A stretch of 64,000 nucleotides of DNA from Pseudomonas sp. TH31 (GTDB lineage: Bacteria > Pseudomonadota > Gammaproteobacteria > Pseudomonadales > Pseudomonadaceae), in contig NZ_JAEKEZ010000029.1 in NCBI RefSeq assembly GCF_016650815.1, forward strand, positions 186,001 to 250,000, written 5' to 3'. The notes under the pieces are model-generated. The model ran no database searches and was not told the origin of the DNA. It worked only from the letters and a program-made list of their open reading frames with translations. How positions within the stretch are numbered: the stretch's first letter is position 1; every line of letters starts with the position of its first letter. Shown one piece after another: positions 8,802 through 17,595 of this stretch. A program made the translations under genes and the position numbers.

Positions 8802-9553
8802 CGAGCCGCCTCCAGACTGTTCTGCACTTCGGCTTTGACCCAGCTCGCCCGGGCTTCGCGCTTGAGCACCTCAAGACGCATGCGCAGCAACAGCACCGCG
8901 CCGAAGAAACAGTAGAAGCCCAGCACCGTCAGCAGCAATGGCAGCCACATCTCGGCCGGCATCGCCGGTTTTTCGGTGAGGCTGAACGTCGCGCCCTGGT
9001 GCAGGGTGTTCCACCACTCCACCGAGTATTTGATGATCGGGATGTTGATCACGCCGACAATCGCCAGCACCGCGCAGGCCTTGGCCGCGCTGTCACGATT
9101 GCTGATGGCGTTGCCCAGCGCAATGAGACCGAAGTACAGAAACAGCAGAATCAGCATGGACGTAAGTCGTGCATCCCAAACCCACCACGAGCCCCAGGTC
9201 GGTTTGCCCCAGATCGCTCCGGTGACCAGCGCCACGGCGGTCATCCAGGCACCGATCGGTGCCGCGCATTGCAGGGCGACATCGGCCAGTTTCATCTTCC
9301 AGACCAGCCCGACGACGCCGCACACCGCCAGCATCACGTAGCAGGACTGCGCCAGCATGGCGGCCGGAACGTGGATATAAATGATGCGAAAGCTGTTGCC
9401 TTGCTGGTAATCCGGCGGCGCGAAGGCCAGGCCCCAGACCACGCCGACGCCAATCAGCAGCAACGCCGCGACGCTCAGCCACGGCAGCAGTTTGCCACTG
9501 ATGCCGTAAAACCATTTGGGTGAGCCGAGCTTATGAAACCAGGTCCAGTTCAT
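8798..9553 (-). CDS. ccmC: Haem handling protein CcmC
   Basis: A 251-residue protein with six membrane helices. It presents haem to CcmE through the Trp-rich periplasmic motif WGSWWVWD (about residues 120-127) and flanking histidines, for example in YIHVPAAM near residue 61. The ATG at 9553 (MNWTWFHKLG) was chosen over an upstream open stretch with no family similarity. It is tightly linked to ccmD by a 4-base overlap. Confidence 0.94.
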   Translation of the reverse strand: MNWTWFHKLGSPKWFYGISGKLLPWLSVAALLLIGVGVVWGLAFAPPDYQQGNSFRIIYIHVPAAMLAQSCYVMLAVCGVVGLVWKMKLADVALQCAAPIGAWMTAVALVTGAIWGKPTWGSWWVWDARLTSMLILLFLYFGLIALGNAISNRDSAAKACAVLAIVGVINIPIIKYSVEWWNTLHQGATFSLTEKPAMPAEMWLPLLLTVLGFYCFFGAVLLLRMRLEVLKREARASWVKAEVQNSLEAAR

Positions 9554-9647
9554 TACTGTTTCCATCACGGTTGCTCTTCGCTTTGAAGAGTCAAGGGTCT
9601 GCCTTTCTTTCAAAAGAAAGCGATCAAAAATTGACCAGACCTCATTA

Positions 9648-10316
9648 TTATTCGCCGACGCTGATCTTCAGGCCAGCGGCTATTGCAAAAGGTGTCAGGG
9701 TTATCGCCAGGGCGGTCAGGCTACCAAGCCACAAGAGATATCCGGTCGCCGGCATACCCTGGAGTGCGGCCTGCAAGGCGCCACTGCCAAGAATCAACAC
9801 CGGGATGTACAGCGGCAGAATCAGCAACGCCAGCAACAGGCCGCCACGCTTCAATCCAACCGTCAGGGCCGCGCCCACCGCACCGAGCAGGCTCAGTACC
9901 GGTGTACCCAGCAATAAGGAAAGCAGCAACACCGGCAGACAAGCGGCAGGCAAACCGAGCATCAACGCCAGCAGTGGAGCGAGCAAAACCAGTGCCAGGC
10001 CAGAGAAGGCCCAGTGTGCCAGTACCTTGGCCAAAACCAGAAGAGCCAGGGGGTGCGGCGAAAGGACCCACTGCTCAAGCGATCCGTCCTCGAAATCACT
10101 GCGAAAAAGCCCGTCCAGCGAGAGTAAAACCGATAAAAGGGCCGCGACCCAGACCAGTCCCGGAGACAAGGTTTGCAACAATTGAGACTCGGGTCCGACC
10201 GCCAGCGGGAACATCGACACCACGATGGCGAAGAATACCAGCGGATTGGCCAGTTCCGCAGGACGGCGGAACAACAGACGAGCCTCACGGGCGACCAACA
10301 GGCCGAAAACACTCAT
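9648..10316 (-). CDS. ccmB: Haem exporter permease CcmB
   Basis: A 222-residue, very hydrophobic integral membrane protein with about six helices, the permease partner of the CcmA ATPase. The N-terminus MSVFGLLVAREARLLFRRPA and the segment SDFEDGSLEQWVLSP are typical of the family. Its ATG at 10316 overlaps the ccmA stop by 4 bases. About 94 non-coding bases separate it from ccmC, the widest gap in the operon. Confidence 0.94.
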   Translation of the reverse strand: MSVFGLLVAREARLLFRRPAELANPLVFFAIVVSMFPLAVGPESQLLQTLSPGLVWVAALLSVLLSLDGLFRSDFEDGSLEQWVLSPHPLALLVLAKVLAHWAFSGLALVLLAPLLALMLGLPAACLPVLLLSLLLGTPVLSLLGAVGAALTVGLKRGGLLLALLILPLYIPVLILGSGALQAALQGMPATGYLLWLGSLTALAITLTPFAIAAGLKISVGE

Positions 10317-10948
10317 ACGGCCCAGTTCCCCAGGTCAATGTCGCGATAGCCGGCCGGCATCCGGGTCAGCGTGTGGTGGGTGGTCAGAATCACCATGCCG
10401 CCGCGTTCGCAGTGGGTGGCCAGGTGTTCTTCGAGTTGTGCCACGCCCTGTTTATCGAGCGCGGTGAAGGGCTCGTCGAGAATCCACAGCGGCGGGCTAT
10501 CGAGGTAAAGCCGCGCCAGGGCCACGCGGCGTTGCTGGCCGGCGGACAAGCTGTGGCAGGGAACATCCTCGAAACCGCGCAGTCCGACAGCGGCCAGCGC
10601 TTGCCAGATGGCCTCGTGGGTTGCCGGTTGGTGCAAGGCGCAGAGCCAACTGAGGTTTTCCTCCGGGGTCAGCAGATCCTTGATCCCGGCGGCATGGCCG
10701 ATCCACAGCAGGTTGCGCGCCAATTCGCTGCGTTGCTCGTTCAGCGGCCGGCCATTGAGCAGCACTTGACCGGCAGTCGGCTGCATCAGCCCGGACAGTA
10801 AACGCAACAAACTGGTCTTGCCGCTGCCGTTCGGACCGCTGATCTGCACCATTTCGCCACTGGACAGTCTCAATTCGAGATTTTCGAAGAGCAGCCGAAG
10901 GTCTCGCTCACAGGCGAGGTCGACGGTTTGCAGGAGTGGACTGGTCAA
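10313..10948 (-). CDS. ccmA: Haem exporter ATP-binding protein CcmA
   Basis: A 211-residue ABC ATPase. Walker A is GPNGSGKT (residues 39-46), the signature is LSAGQQRR and Walker B is LWILDEP followed by the H-loop (TTHH). It drives release of holo-CcmE from CcmABCD. The only in-frame start after the upstream stop that fits the family N-terminus (xTSPLLQTV) is a TTG at 10948, with AAAAGG 11 bases before it. It is the first gene of the ccm operon. Confidence 0.93.
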   Translation of the reverse strand: MTSPLLQTVDLACERDLRLLFENLELRLSSGEMVQISGPNGSGKTSLLRLLSGLMQPTAGQVLLNGRPLNEQRSELARNLLWIGHAAGIKDLLTPEENLSWLCALHQPATHEAIWQALAAVGLRGFEDVPCHSLSAGQQRRVALARLYLDSPPLWILDEPFTALDKQGVAQLEEHLATHCERGGMVILTTHHTLTRMPAGYRDIDLGNWAV

Positions 10949-11101
10949 GAGATCACGGGCCTTTTCGTTTCAAATCGGCGATTCAAGTCGGCAGTGGCGC
11001 GGCCGCTAAAGTGATGCAGCATAGATACATTGGCGGCCTGTTCTAGAGAGCTGCGTCAAAACAATTGCAATGTTTTCACCGTTCCCTGTAAGACGGGCGG
11101 C

Positions 11102-11130
11102 ATTATACATGCCATGCCTTACTCTAAAGA
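11102..11130 (-). promoter_or_regulatory. Possible sigma-70 promoter of the ccm operon
   Basis: On the minus strand a perfect TATAAT lies at 11107-11102, about 155 bases before the ccmA start. A TTTAGA that could serve as a weak -35 is 15 bases further up. The region is the gap between the divergent ccmA and fliK-like genes. Confidence 0.35.
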
Positions 11131-11158
11131 GCGCATTTTCCCAAGGTTGTGACCGCGT

Positions 11159-12724
11159 ATGACAGGCGAAATGAACATCCTCCCGCTGCCCCAGACCACG
11201 CCAGCCGTCACACGCCCGCTGGTGGCCAGTGGCGACGTGCTCAAGCTGCTGACGCCGATGGAGGGCCTGATCACGCCCGGCCAGACCGCCAACGCTGAAG
11301 TGCTGTCGCTCAAGCAAGCGGATCAATCCTTTCAATTGCTGCTCAAAGTCACCCTCGACAGCGGCCGCCAGACCACGGTCCAGGCCACCAGCCTGCAACC
11401 ACTGCCCACTGGCACCAACCTGGCGATCACCCAGCCCTCTGCCAGTAACCTGGCGATTACGGTGCAACAGGCGATTGCCTCCAGCGTGGCCACCCTCACC
11501 CGCATCGACACCGCACAACTGCCGGTCGGCACCTTGCTGCAAGGCAAAGTGCTGACGTCTCAGGTGTTGGCGCAGACGCCGGGCCAGCCGACGGTGTTTC
11601 GCTCGCTGGTCAGCCTGCTCAACACCGCGCTGAGCGGCAGCACGCTGACCATCGACAGCCCGCAACCGCTGCGCATCGGCACCTTGCTCAGCGCGCTGGT
11701 GCAGGACACACAGTCGTTGAAGTTCCTGCCGCTGAGCAATCGCCAGGACCAGTTGGCGGTGACGCAGCAGTTGAACGCCCAGCAGAGCCGCCAGGGTTCG
11801 CTCGACGGTCTGCTCAGCGCGTTGCAGAACCTGCCGCAGTCCGACGAAACATCAGACGACCTGCAAGCTGCCGTGAACAAACTGCTCGCCGGCCTGCCGG
11901 ACGTTCAGCAACTGAGCACGCCCAAAGGCCTGGCTCAGGCGTTGCTCAGCAGTGGACTGTTCCTGGAAACGAAATTGCTCAGCGGCCAGAACCCGACACA
12001 GGCCCCGGACCTGAAAGCCGATCTGCTCAAGCTGATCGCGCAACTGACTCCGACCAACACCAACCTCAGCGCGATCATCGCCGCCAACACCCTGGCCCAG
12101 GCGATGCCAAGCTTTGTGCGCAGCGCGCTGGGCATGCTCGGTCAGGTCAGCACCAAACCGCTGCCGACCAGTTTTCCGCTGCCCGAACGCTTTTTGCAAA
12201 GCCAGGAGGGTGAAGGCGATCTCGAACTCTTGCTACGCCTGGCAGCCGCGGCGGTTTCGCGCCTGCAAAGCCACCAACTGTCGAGCCTGGAACAGACCGG
12301 CGTCACCGACGATGGACGGCTGCTGAGCACCTGGCAGCTTGAAATTCCGATGCGCAACATGCAGGACATCGTGCCGTTGCAGGTCAAGTTCCAGCGCGAA
12401 GAAGCCCCGGAAAAAGAACCGCAAAACGAACGCCGAGAAGAACGCGAGCCGAAACAACAGTTGTGGCGGGTAGAGCTGGCATTCGACCTCGAACCGCTCG
12501 GCCCACTACAGGTTCAGGCGCAGTTGATCCAGGGCAGCCTGTCCAGCCAGCTGTGGGCCGAACGGCCATACACCGCAAGCCTGATCGAAAGCAATCTTGC
12601 GGCACTGCGCGAGCGCTTGCTGGCATCCGGCCTGAACGTCGGCGATCTGGATTGCCACCTCGGCACGCCGCCCCAGGGCAGCCAAACCCGCCTCGAACAA
12701 CGCTGGGTCGACGAAACCGCATGA
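11159..12724 (+). CDS. FliK-like hook-length control domain protein
   Basis: A 521-residue protein. The N-terminal 330 residues are Gln/Leu/Thr-rich and low in complexity. The last 150 or so match the Flg_hook domain of FliK-type proteins: LEIPMRN...VPLQVKFQRE, a W..ELAFDLEPLGPLQVQ strand set, LWAERP, and a closing helix with LLASGLNVGDLDCHLG. FliK measures hook length and switches FlhB specificity. This second copy, separate from fliK at 33444-34820, overlaps a free-standing FlhB C-domain-like gene by 4 bases, as if the two act together. A second ATG at 11171 is also possible as start. Confidence 0.75.
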   Translation: MTGEMNILPLPQTTPAVTRPLVASGDVLKLLTPMEGLITPGQTANAEVLSLKQADQSFQLLLKVTLDSGRQTTVQATSLQPLPTGTNLAITQPSASNLAITVQQAIASSVATLTRIDTAQLPVGTLLQGKVLTSQVLAQTPGQPTVFRSLVSLLNTALSGSTLTIDSPQPLRIGTLLSALVQDTQSLKFLPLSNRQDQLAVTQQLNAQQSRQGSLDGLLSALQNLPQSDETSDDLQAAVNKLLAGLPDVQQLSTPKGLAQALLSSGLFLETKLLSGQNPTQAPDLKADLLKLIAQLTPTNTNLSAIIAANTLAQAMPSFVRSALGMLGQVSTKPLPTSFPLPERFLQSQEGEGDLELLLRLAAAAVSRLQSHQLSSLEQTGVTDDGRLLSTWQLEIPMRNMQDIVPLQVKFQREEAPEKEPQNERREEREPKQQLWRVELAFDLEPLGPLQVQAQLIQGSLSSQLWAERPYTASLIESNLAALRERLLASGLNVGDLDCHLGTPPQGSQTRLEQRWVDETA

Positions 12725-13050
12725 GAAACCCCAACACCCCACGCCAGGCCATCGCCCTCAAATACGACGGCAGCCACGCCCCGACCCTCACCGCCAAGGG
12801 CGACGAAGAACTGGCCGAAGCCATCCTGAAGATTGCTCGCGAATGCGAAGTGCCGATCTACGAAAACCCGGAGCTGGTGAGGTTGCTGGCGAAAATGGAG
12901 CTGGGAGACAGTATTCCGCAGGAGTTGTACCGCACGATTGCCGAGATTATTGCGTTTGCGTGGAATTTGAAGGGCAAGTTTCCTGAAGGGCAGGATCCGC
13001 ATGCGCCGATGGTCGAGAAGGATGTTACTGATCGCGGGGATGACTATTGA
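12721..13050 (+). CDS. Free-standing FlhB C-terminal-domain-like protein (FlhX/YlqH type)
   Basis: A 109-residue protein that lines up with the part of FlhB after its self-cleavage site: PRQAIALKYDG matches the PTHYAVALKYD of FlhB (28939 gene), followed by the IARECEVPIYENPELVRLLAKM and IPQELYRTIAEIIAFAW segments of the switch domain. The NPTH cleavage motif itself is absent and there are no membrane helices. Its ATG overlaps the stop of the FliK-like gene (ATGA). B. subtilis YlqG/YlqH is a similar pair. The role may be to modulate export switching; this is inference. Confidence 0.85.
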   Translation: MRNPNTPRQAIALKYDGSHAPTLTAKGDEELAEAILKIARECEVPIYENPELVRLLAKMELGDSIPQELYRTIAEIIAFAWNLKGKFPEGQDPHAPMVEKDVTDRGDDY

Positions 13051-13063
13051 TTCGGCGTTGAAT

Positions 13064-13148
13064 GTAAAAAGATCGCAGCCTTCGGCAGCTCCTACAGGGG
13101 TTTATGTACACCCGTAGGAGCTGCCGAAGGCTGCGATCTTTTGATCTT
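13064..13148. repeat. Twin inverted REP-like repeats
   Basis: AAAAAGATCGCAGCCTTCGG and its inverse (CCGAAGGCTGCGATCTTTT) are separated by about 25 bases, forming a near-perfect long hairpin. It fills the gap between the convergent FlhB-like and DUF2802 genes and could act as a bidirectional terminator. Confidence 0.8.
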
Positions 13149-13150
13149 TC

Positions 13151-13542
13151 TCAGTTCTTGTGCAACTTGCGCATCAACTCCGCCTCAGCCTGGGTCAACC
13201 CGCAGGACTGAGTCAGTTCATCAACCGTGGCCCCCATCCCGACCAGTCGTGCCGCTTGGGCAAACGACAGGCTCGAGGGTCGCGCTGTTCCAGCTGGGCG
13301 AGTTTGTCCGGCAACGGGCCGACCACCGCGCGCAGTTCGTGCAGGTCTTCACCCATGCGTACGTTGCCGTTCTGGTAGTTGTCGACGCGCCTGGCCAGGT
13401 CCTTGATGCGCTGATCGCGCAGCGCATCGGCCTCGGCCTGTTGCGCGGCGATCAGCCGCTGAGCGCGAATGTACGCCAGGAACATCGCCAGCGTGCCTGC
13501 CCAAAACAGGAACAGGACAATGACCGCAACCTCAAGAATCAA
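13151..13542 (-). CDS. DUF2802 membrane protein, reading frame broken once
   Basis: The start is a TTG at 13542, directly after the cheW stop and 8 bases after GGAGA. It begins with a membrane helix (residues 2-22), then a coiled coil rich in Ala, Gln and Arg. After QLEQRDP the frame breaks at the GGG run 13277-13279. One extra base restores SSLSFAQAARLVGMGATVDE and ends LMRKLHKN at 13151, about 130 residues. It is the homologue of the DUF2802 gene next to cheW in P. aeruginosa. Function is not established; the position suggests a link to the chemotaxis complex. Confidence 0.75.
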
Positions 13543-14027
13543 TCAGATGTTCTCCAGATCCGACCATTCTTCTTCGCTCATCATCTTGTCGAGTTCGACC
13601 AGGATCAGCAGTTCGTTGTTCTTGTTGCATACGCCCTGGATGAACTTGGCGGATTCTTCATTACCGACGTTCGGCGCAGTCTCGATTTCCGACTGACGCA
13701 GGTAAACCACTTCGGCGACGCTGTCGACCATGATCCCGACGACTTGCTTGTCGGCTTCGATGATGACGATACGGGTGTTGTCGCTGATCTCGGCGTTCAT
13801 CAGGCCAAAGCGCTGACGGGTGTCGATCACGGTGACCACGTTACCGCGCAGGTTGATGATGCCCAGCACGTAGCTCGGGGCACCGGGACCGGGGCGATTT
13901 CGGTGTAACGCAGGACTTCCTGAACGCGCATCACGTTGATGCCGTAGGTCTCATTGTCCAGCTTGAAGGTTACCCATTGCAGGATCGGATCTTCGGAACC
14001 TTTTGCATTCGTCGCGTGATTACTCAT
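13543..14027 (-). CDS. cheW: Chemotaxis coupling protein CheW, reading frame broken once
   Basis: CheW links chemoreceptors to CheA at the cell pole. The frame from the ATG at 14027 gives MSNHATNAKGSEDPILQWVT and the SH3-like fold up to EIAPVP, then shifts at the GGG run 13885-13887. With one more base it continues GAPSYVLGIINLRGNVVTVI to the stop at 13543, about 161 residues, a normal CheW length. Both halves are fully conserved on either side of the break. The deletion is in a C run of the coding strand (GTCCCGGT for an expected GTCCCCGGT) and is most likely a sequence error. Confidence 0.88.
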
Positions 14028-14114
14028 ACCTGACCCCTCGAAAAACCGCACTTGGCGGTGTGTGTTCTGTGTGGCGGCATTCAAAATGCCGTCGCCTGCT
14101 TGTTATGTCGGCTG

Positions 14115-14999
14115 CTATGTCGGTTTATGTAGCGGCTTGCTGCCGCCCATGTGCTTTGCCCCGCCGCTGGCGATCAACTCGGCCAGTGCGCAAACGTCCA
14201 GCAATGCACACATGTGCTCAATCACCGTGCCGGCGAGCCATGGCCGCTGACCTCGATGACTTCTCCATTTGATTTCGTTCGGATCCAGGCGCAACGAACG
14301 GCTGACTTGATGAACCGCCAGCCCCCACTCGTAGCCCTGCACCGAAATAACGTATTGCAGGCCCTGACGGAAGTCATCGCGATAGCGATCCGGCATGACC
14401 CAGCGCGCGGTATCCAGCACTTTCAGGTTACCGGCCTGGCTCGGCAGGATCCCGAGGAACCATTCCGGCTGACCAAACAGCGGTGTCAGTTCGTGGCCGG
14501 CCAGGGAATAAATCGAGCCCAGGCACACCAGCGGCACAGCCAGGGTCAGCCCGGCGACATCGAACAACAGGCATTCGAACGGTTCGGCAGCCCAGGACGG
14601 GCGGCCATCGGTTTCCACCGGTGGCGACGTGTTGCTCGGCGGCAAGTGGACTTCGACCACCGGCGGCACCAGGGCTTGCAGCAACGGCGCGATGGTCGAC
14701 ACAGGCGCCAGGATCGGTGCCGGGGCTTCGATCACCACCGGCGCCTTCTCGACCACTGGCGCACTCACGGGCGCGGCGACGGCGGCAGGTTTCTGCGCAT
14801 CGCGGGCCTGTTCTTCGAGCACGGCAGCCTGAAACTCATCCAGTGCGGCTTCTGCCTCGACAACTTCAACAACCTCGACGACTTTAGATACCACCTCGAC
14901 TTCCGGCAGCAACTCTTCGGTCGCCTCCATCAGCAGGCTGTCCAGATACGACTGGAGCGCCAGTTGCGGACGCGAAGTAACCTTCACCGGCCGGTTCAT
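14115..14999 (-). CDS. parP: ParP-type CheW-domain protein
   Basis: A 294-residue protein. The last 150 residues form a CheW-like domain (FECLLFDVAGLTLAVPLVCL ... GLAVHQVSRSLRLDPNEIKW). The first 140 are low-complexity, with Val/Glu repeats (VVEVVEVVEAE) and a long Pro/Ala/Val linker. It sits between the ParA-like parC and cheW, the order known for PA1463 and Vibrio ParP. ParP tethers chemotaxis arrays at the pole by contacting CheA and ParC. The function is assigned by domain and gene order. Confidence 0.82.
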   Translation of the reverse strand: MNRPVKVTSRPQLALQSYLDSLLMEATEELLPEVEVVSKVVEVVEVVEAEAALDEFQAAVLEEQARDAQKPAAVAAPVSAPVVEKAPVVIEAPAPILAPVSTIAPLLQALVPPVVEVHLPPSNTSPPVETDGRPSWAAEPFECLLFDVAGLTLAVPLVCLGSIYSLAGHELTPLFGQPEWFLGILPSQAGNLKVLDTARWVMPDRYRDDFRQGLQYVISVQGYEWGLAVHQVSRSLRLDPNEIKWRSHRGQRPWLAGTVIEHMCALLDVCALAELIASGGAKHMGGSKPLHKPT

Positions 15000-15008
15000 G
15001 CGAGCACC

Positions 15009-15102
15009 TGTGTAGGCGCTGCCGAAGGCTGCGATCTTTTGGCGGATTCGAAGGTGTCACAAAGCAGGATCAAAAGATCGCAGCCTGCGGCAGCTCCTAC
15101 GC
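15009..15102. repeat. Pair of inverted REP-like repeats
   Basis: GTAGGCGCTGCCGAAGGCTG followed by CGATCTTTT faces GATCAAAAGATCGCAGCCTG followed by CGGCAGCTCCTAC. The pair lies between parC and parP. Confidence 0.75.
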
Positions 15103-15116
15103 GAATGGGGTTCATC

Positions 15117-15905
15117 TCAGGCCACCGCCGGAACGAGTTGAGCGGTCAGCAGATGCTTGAGCAGTGCGCGGTAAGCCAGAACGCCACGGCTCTTGCCGTC
15201 GAATTGCGAAGGCGTGACCCCGGCCCGGCTGGCATCACGCAGGCGAGTATCGACCGGAATATAGCCTTGCCAGATTTCTTCCGGGTATTTGTCGCGCAGC
15301 ACGCGCAGGGTCCCGAGGGACGCCTGGGTCCGGCGGTCAAACAGGGTCGGGACGATGGTGAACGGCAACGCCTGTTTGCGCGAACGGTTGATCATCGCCA
15401 GGGTGTTGACCATGCGTTCCAGGCCTTTGACGGCCAGGTGCTCGGTCTGCACCGGGATCACCAATTGCTGGCTCGCGGCCAAGGCGTTGACCATCAACAC
15501 ACCGAGCAACGGTGGGCTGTCGATCACGGCGTAATCGAAGTCTTGCCACAATTGCGCCAGACTCTTGGCGATCACCAGACCCAGGCCGCTCTGGCCCGGC
15601 GACTGGCGCTCAAGGGTTGCCAGCGCGGTGCTCGACGGTAGCAGGGAAATATTGTCGTGACTGGTGGGCATCAACAACTGACCGGGCAAGCCTTGCGGCA
15701 CGCTGCCCTTGTGCAGGAACAGGTCGTAGCTGCTGTGTTCCAGGGTGTCCGGGTCATAACCGAAATAGCTGGTCATCGAGCCGTGGGGGTCGAGATCGAC
15801 GATGACCACGCGCTTGCCCGCCTCGGCCAGCAAACCGGCTAAAGCGATAGAGGAAGTGGTTTTACCAACACCACCCTTTTGATTGGCAACTGCCCAGACT
15901 CTCAT
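15117..15905 (-). CDS. parC: ParA-like ATPase ParC (chemotaxis array positioning)
   Basis: A 262-residue ParA/MinD-type ATPase. The deviant Walker A is KGGVGKTT at residues 10-17, with VDLDPHGS (Walker A') and DSPPLLG downstream. Chromosome-partition ParA is encoded elsewhere in pseudomonads; this copy in the che-mot cluster corresponds to PA1462 and Vibrio ParC, which recruits chemotaxis arrays to the pole through ParP. The twin REP repeats separate it from parP. Assigned by domain and synteny. It is not topoisomerase IV, which shares the name parC. Confidence 0.85.
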   Translation of the reverse strand: MRVWAVANQKGGVGKTTSSIALAGLLAEAGKRVVIVDLDPHGSMTSYFGYDPDTLEHSSYDLFLHKGSVPQGLPGQLLMPTSHDNISLLPSSTALATLERQSPGQSGLGLVIAKSLAQLWQDFDYAVIDSPPLLGVLMVNALAASQQLVIPVQTEHLAVKGLERMVNTLAMINRSRKQALPFTIVPTLFDRRTQASLGTLRVLRDKYPEEIWQGYIPVDTRLRDASRAGVTPSQFDGKSRGVLAYRALLKHLLTAQLVPAVA

Positions 15906-15948
15906 TCGGATTGTTCCTCCCGGCCGATAACGCCGACCGAGAAATAGC

Positions 15949-16839
15949 TCAACGTATTAATGCGGGTGACGGAGAATTGACGGCGCTCTCTCGTCCCGGC
16001 GACTTTACCGGGGTCGGTGCAGTTTGTGTGCCAGCCCGCTTCAATGCGGCATCCGGTTTCGCATTGGCGGTTCCGGTGCCGGTCAGGCTGCGGCGTACAT
16101 CGAGATTTCGCGACACCACCAGCACCACCCGACGGTTGCGCGCCCGGCCTTCTGCCGTGGCGTTGTTGGCCACCGGCTGGAATTCGCCGTAACCCACCGA
16201 CGCCAGGCGCCCAGGGTTGACACCCTGCATCGCCAGCATGCGCACGATGCTCGCCGAACGGGCCGAGGACAGCTCCCAGTTGGTCGGGTACTGCGCAGTG
16301 CGGATCGGTTGATCATCGGTAAAGCCTTCGACATGGATCGGGTTGTCGAACGGTTTCAGGATCGCCGCGACCTTGTCGATGATGTTGAAGGCCATGTCAC
16401 TGGGCATGGCATCGCCGCTGCCGAACAACAGGCTGGAGTTGAGTTCAATCTCGACCCACAGCTCGTTGCCACGCACGGTCATCTGGTTGGAGCTGATCAA
16501 GTCGCCAAACGCGGCGCTGATGTCGTCGGCGATGCTCTTGAGCGGATCGCTGGCACCGGCGATGCCGGCATCAATCTGTTCGGCGTCTTTGACCAATGGC
16601 TTGGCCGGGGTCACCGTCATCGGTCGCTCTTCACCCACCGGGATCGGCTTAACGGCGCGATCCGAGTCGGTAAACACGCCGATCAACGCTTCCGAGATGA
16701 CTTTGTACTTGCCTTCGTTGATCGAAGAGATCGAGTACATCACCACGAAGAACGCAAACAGCAAGGTGATGAAGTCCGCATAGGACACCAGCCAGCGTTC
16801 GTGATTGACGTGTTCTTCAGGTTGCCGGCGACGAGCCAT
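15949..16839 (-). CDS. motD: Flagellar stator protein MotD (MotB family)
   Basis: A 296-residue MotB-type stator subunit. The N-terminus has WLVSYADFITLLFAFFVVMY, with the proton-binding aspartate at residue 22 in the single membrane helix. The C-terminal OmpA-like peptidoglycan-binding domain carries HVEGFTDDQPI and NWELSSARSASIVRML. After about residue 255 a Pro/Ala/Thr-rich tail extends past the domain. With MotC it forms the second stator set of pseudomonads. Confidence 0.92.
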   Translation of the reverse strand: MARRRQPEEHVNHERWLVSYADFITLLFAFFVVMYSISSINEGKYKVISEALIGVFTDSDRAVKPIPVGEERPMTVTPAKPLVKDAEQIDAGIAGASDPLKSIADDISAAFGDLISSNQMTVRGNELWVEIELNSSLLFGSGDAMPSDMAFNIIDKVAAILKPFDNPIHVEGFTDDQPIRTAQYPTNWELSSARSASIVRMLAMQGVNPGRLASVGYGEFQPVANNATAEGRARNRRVVLVVSRNLDVRRSLTGTGTANAKPDAALKRAGTQTAPTPVKSPGRESAVNSPSPALIR

Positions 16840-16854
16840 AATCCATTACCCCCA

Positions 16855-17595
16855 TCAATCCATGAAGCCCTGAAGCTTCAACTCAATAGAGCGAGGGTTT
16901 TCACCTTCGGCGATCGACAGAATCCCTTCCAACAACATTTCGCGATAACGCGACTGACGCAACGCGATGGACTTGAGCTTGGACGCGACCGGCAGCAACA
17001 CCAGGTTGGCACTGGCCACCCCGTAGATGGTGGCGACGAAGGCGACGGCGATGCCGCTGCCCAGTTGCGATGGATCGCCCAGGTTGCCCATGACATGGAT
17101 CAAACCCATCACCGCACCGATGATGCCGATGGTCGGCGCGTAGCCGCCCATGCTTTCAAAGACTTTGGCGGCTTCGATGTCGCGGCTTTCCTGGGTGTAG
17201 AAATCCACTTCCAGGATGCTGCGAATGGCTTCCGGTTCGGCGCCGTCCACCAGCAATTGCAGGCCTTTGCGCGAGTAGTTATCCGGTTCGGCGTCCGCCA
17301 CCCCTTCCAGACCGAGCAAACCTTCCTTGCGGGCGGTCAGGCTCCAGTTCACGACGCGATCGATACCACCGGCCAGATCCACACGCGGTGGAAACAGGAT
17401 CCAGCCAAGGATCTGCATGGCCCGCTTGAAAGCGCTCATCGGCGATTGCAACAGCGCCGCACCGATGGTCCCACCGATTACGATCAACGCCGCCGGGCCG
17501 TTGGCCAGTGCGCCGAGATGACCGCCTTCAAGGTAGTTGCCGCCGATGATGGCGACAAACGCCATGATGATCCCGATAAGGCTCAGTACATCCAT
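16855..17595 (-). CDS. motC: Flagellar stator protein MotC (MotA family)
   Basis: A 246-residue MotA-type channel protein with four membrane helices. It contains the conserved cytoplasmic loop and GGYAPTIGIIGAVMGLIHVM, where the proline is needed for torque. It begins with ATG at 17595, sharing one base with the cheB stop (TGATGG). It couples ion flow to rotor movement through FliG. Confidence 0.93.
   Translation of the reverse strand: MDVLSLIGIIMAFVAIIGGNYLEGGHLGALANGPAALIVIGGTIGAALLQSPMSAFKRAMQILGWILFPPRVDLAGGIDRVVNWSLTARKEGLLGLEGVADAEPDNYSRKGLQLLVDGAEPEAIRSILEVDFYTQESRDIEAAKVFESMGGYAPTIGIIGAVMGLIHVMGNLGDPSQLGSGIAVAFVATIYGVASANLVLLPVASKLKSIALRQSRYREMLLEGILSIAEGENPRSIELKLQGFMD

Noticed and set aside
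11159..13050. The FliK-like/FlhB-like pair as part of a non-flagellar type III secretion system
   Set aside because: No other injectisome genes are nearby and the C-domains look flagellar; the idea is not supported here.
15117..15905. The ParA-like gene as a plasmid or chromosome partition gene
   Set aside because: No parB or parS-like sites are adjacent, and it sits in the mot-che order typical of the chemotaxis ParC protein.
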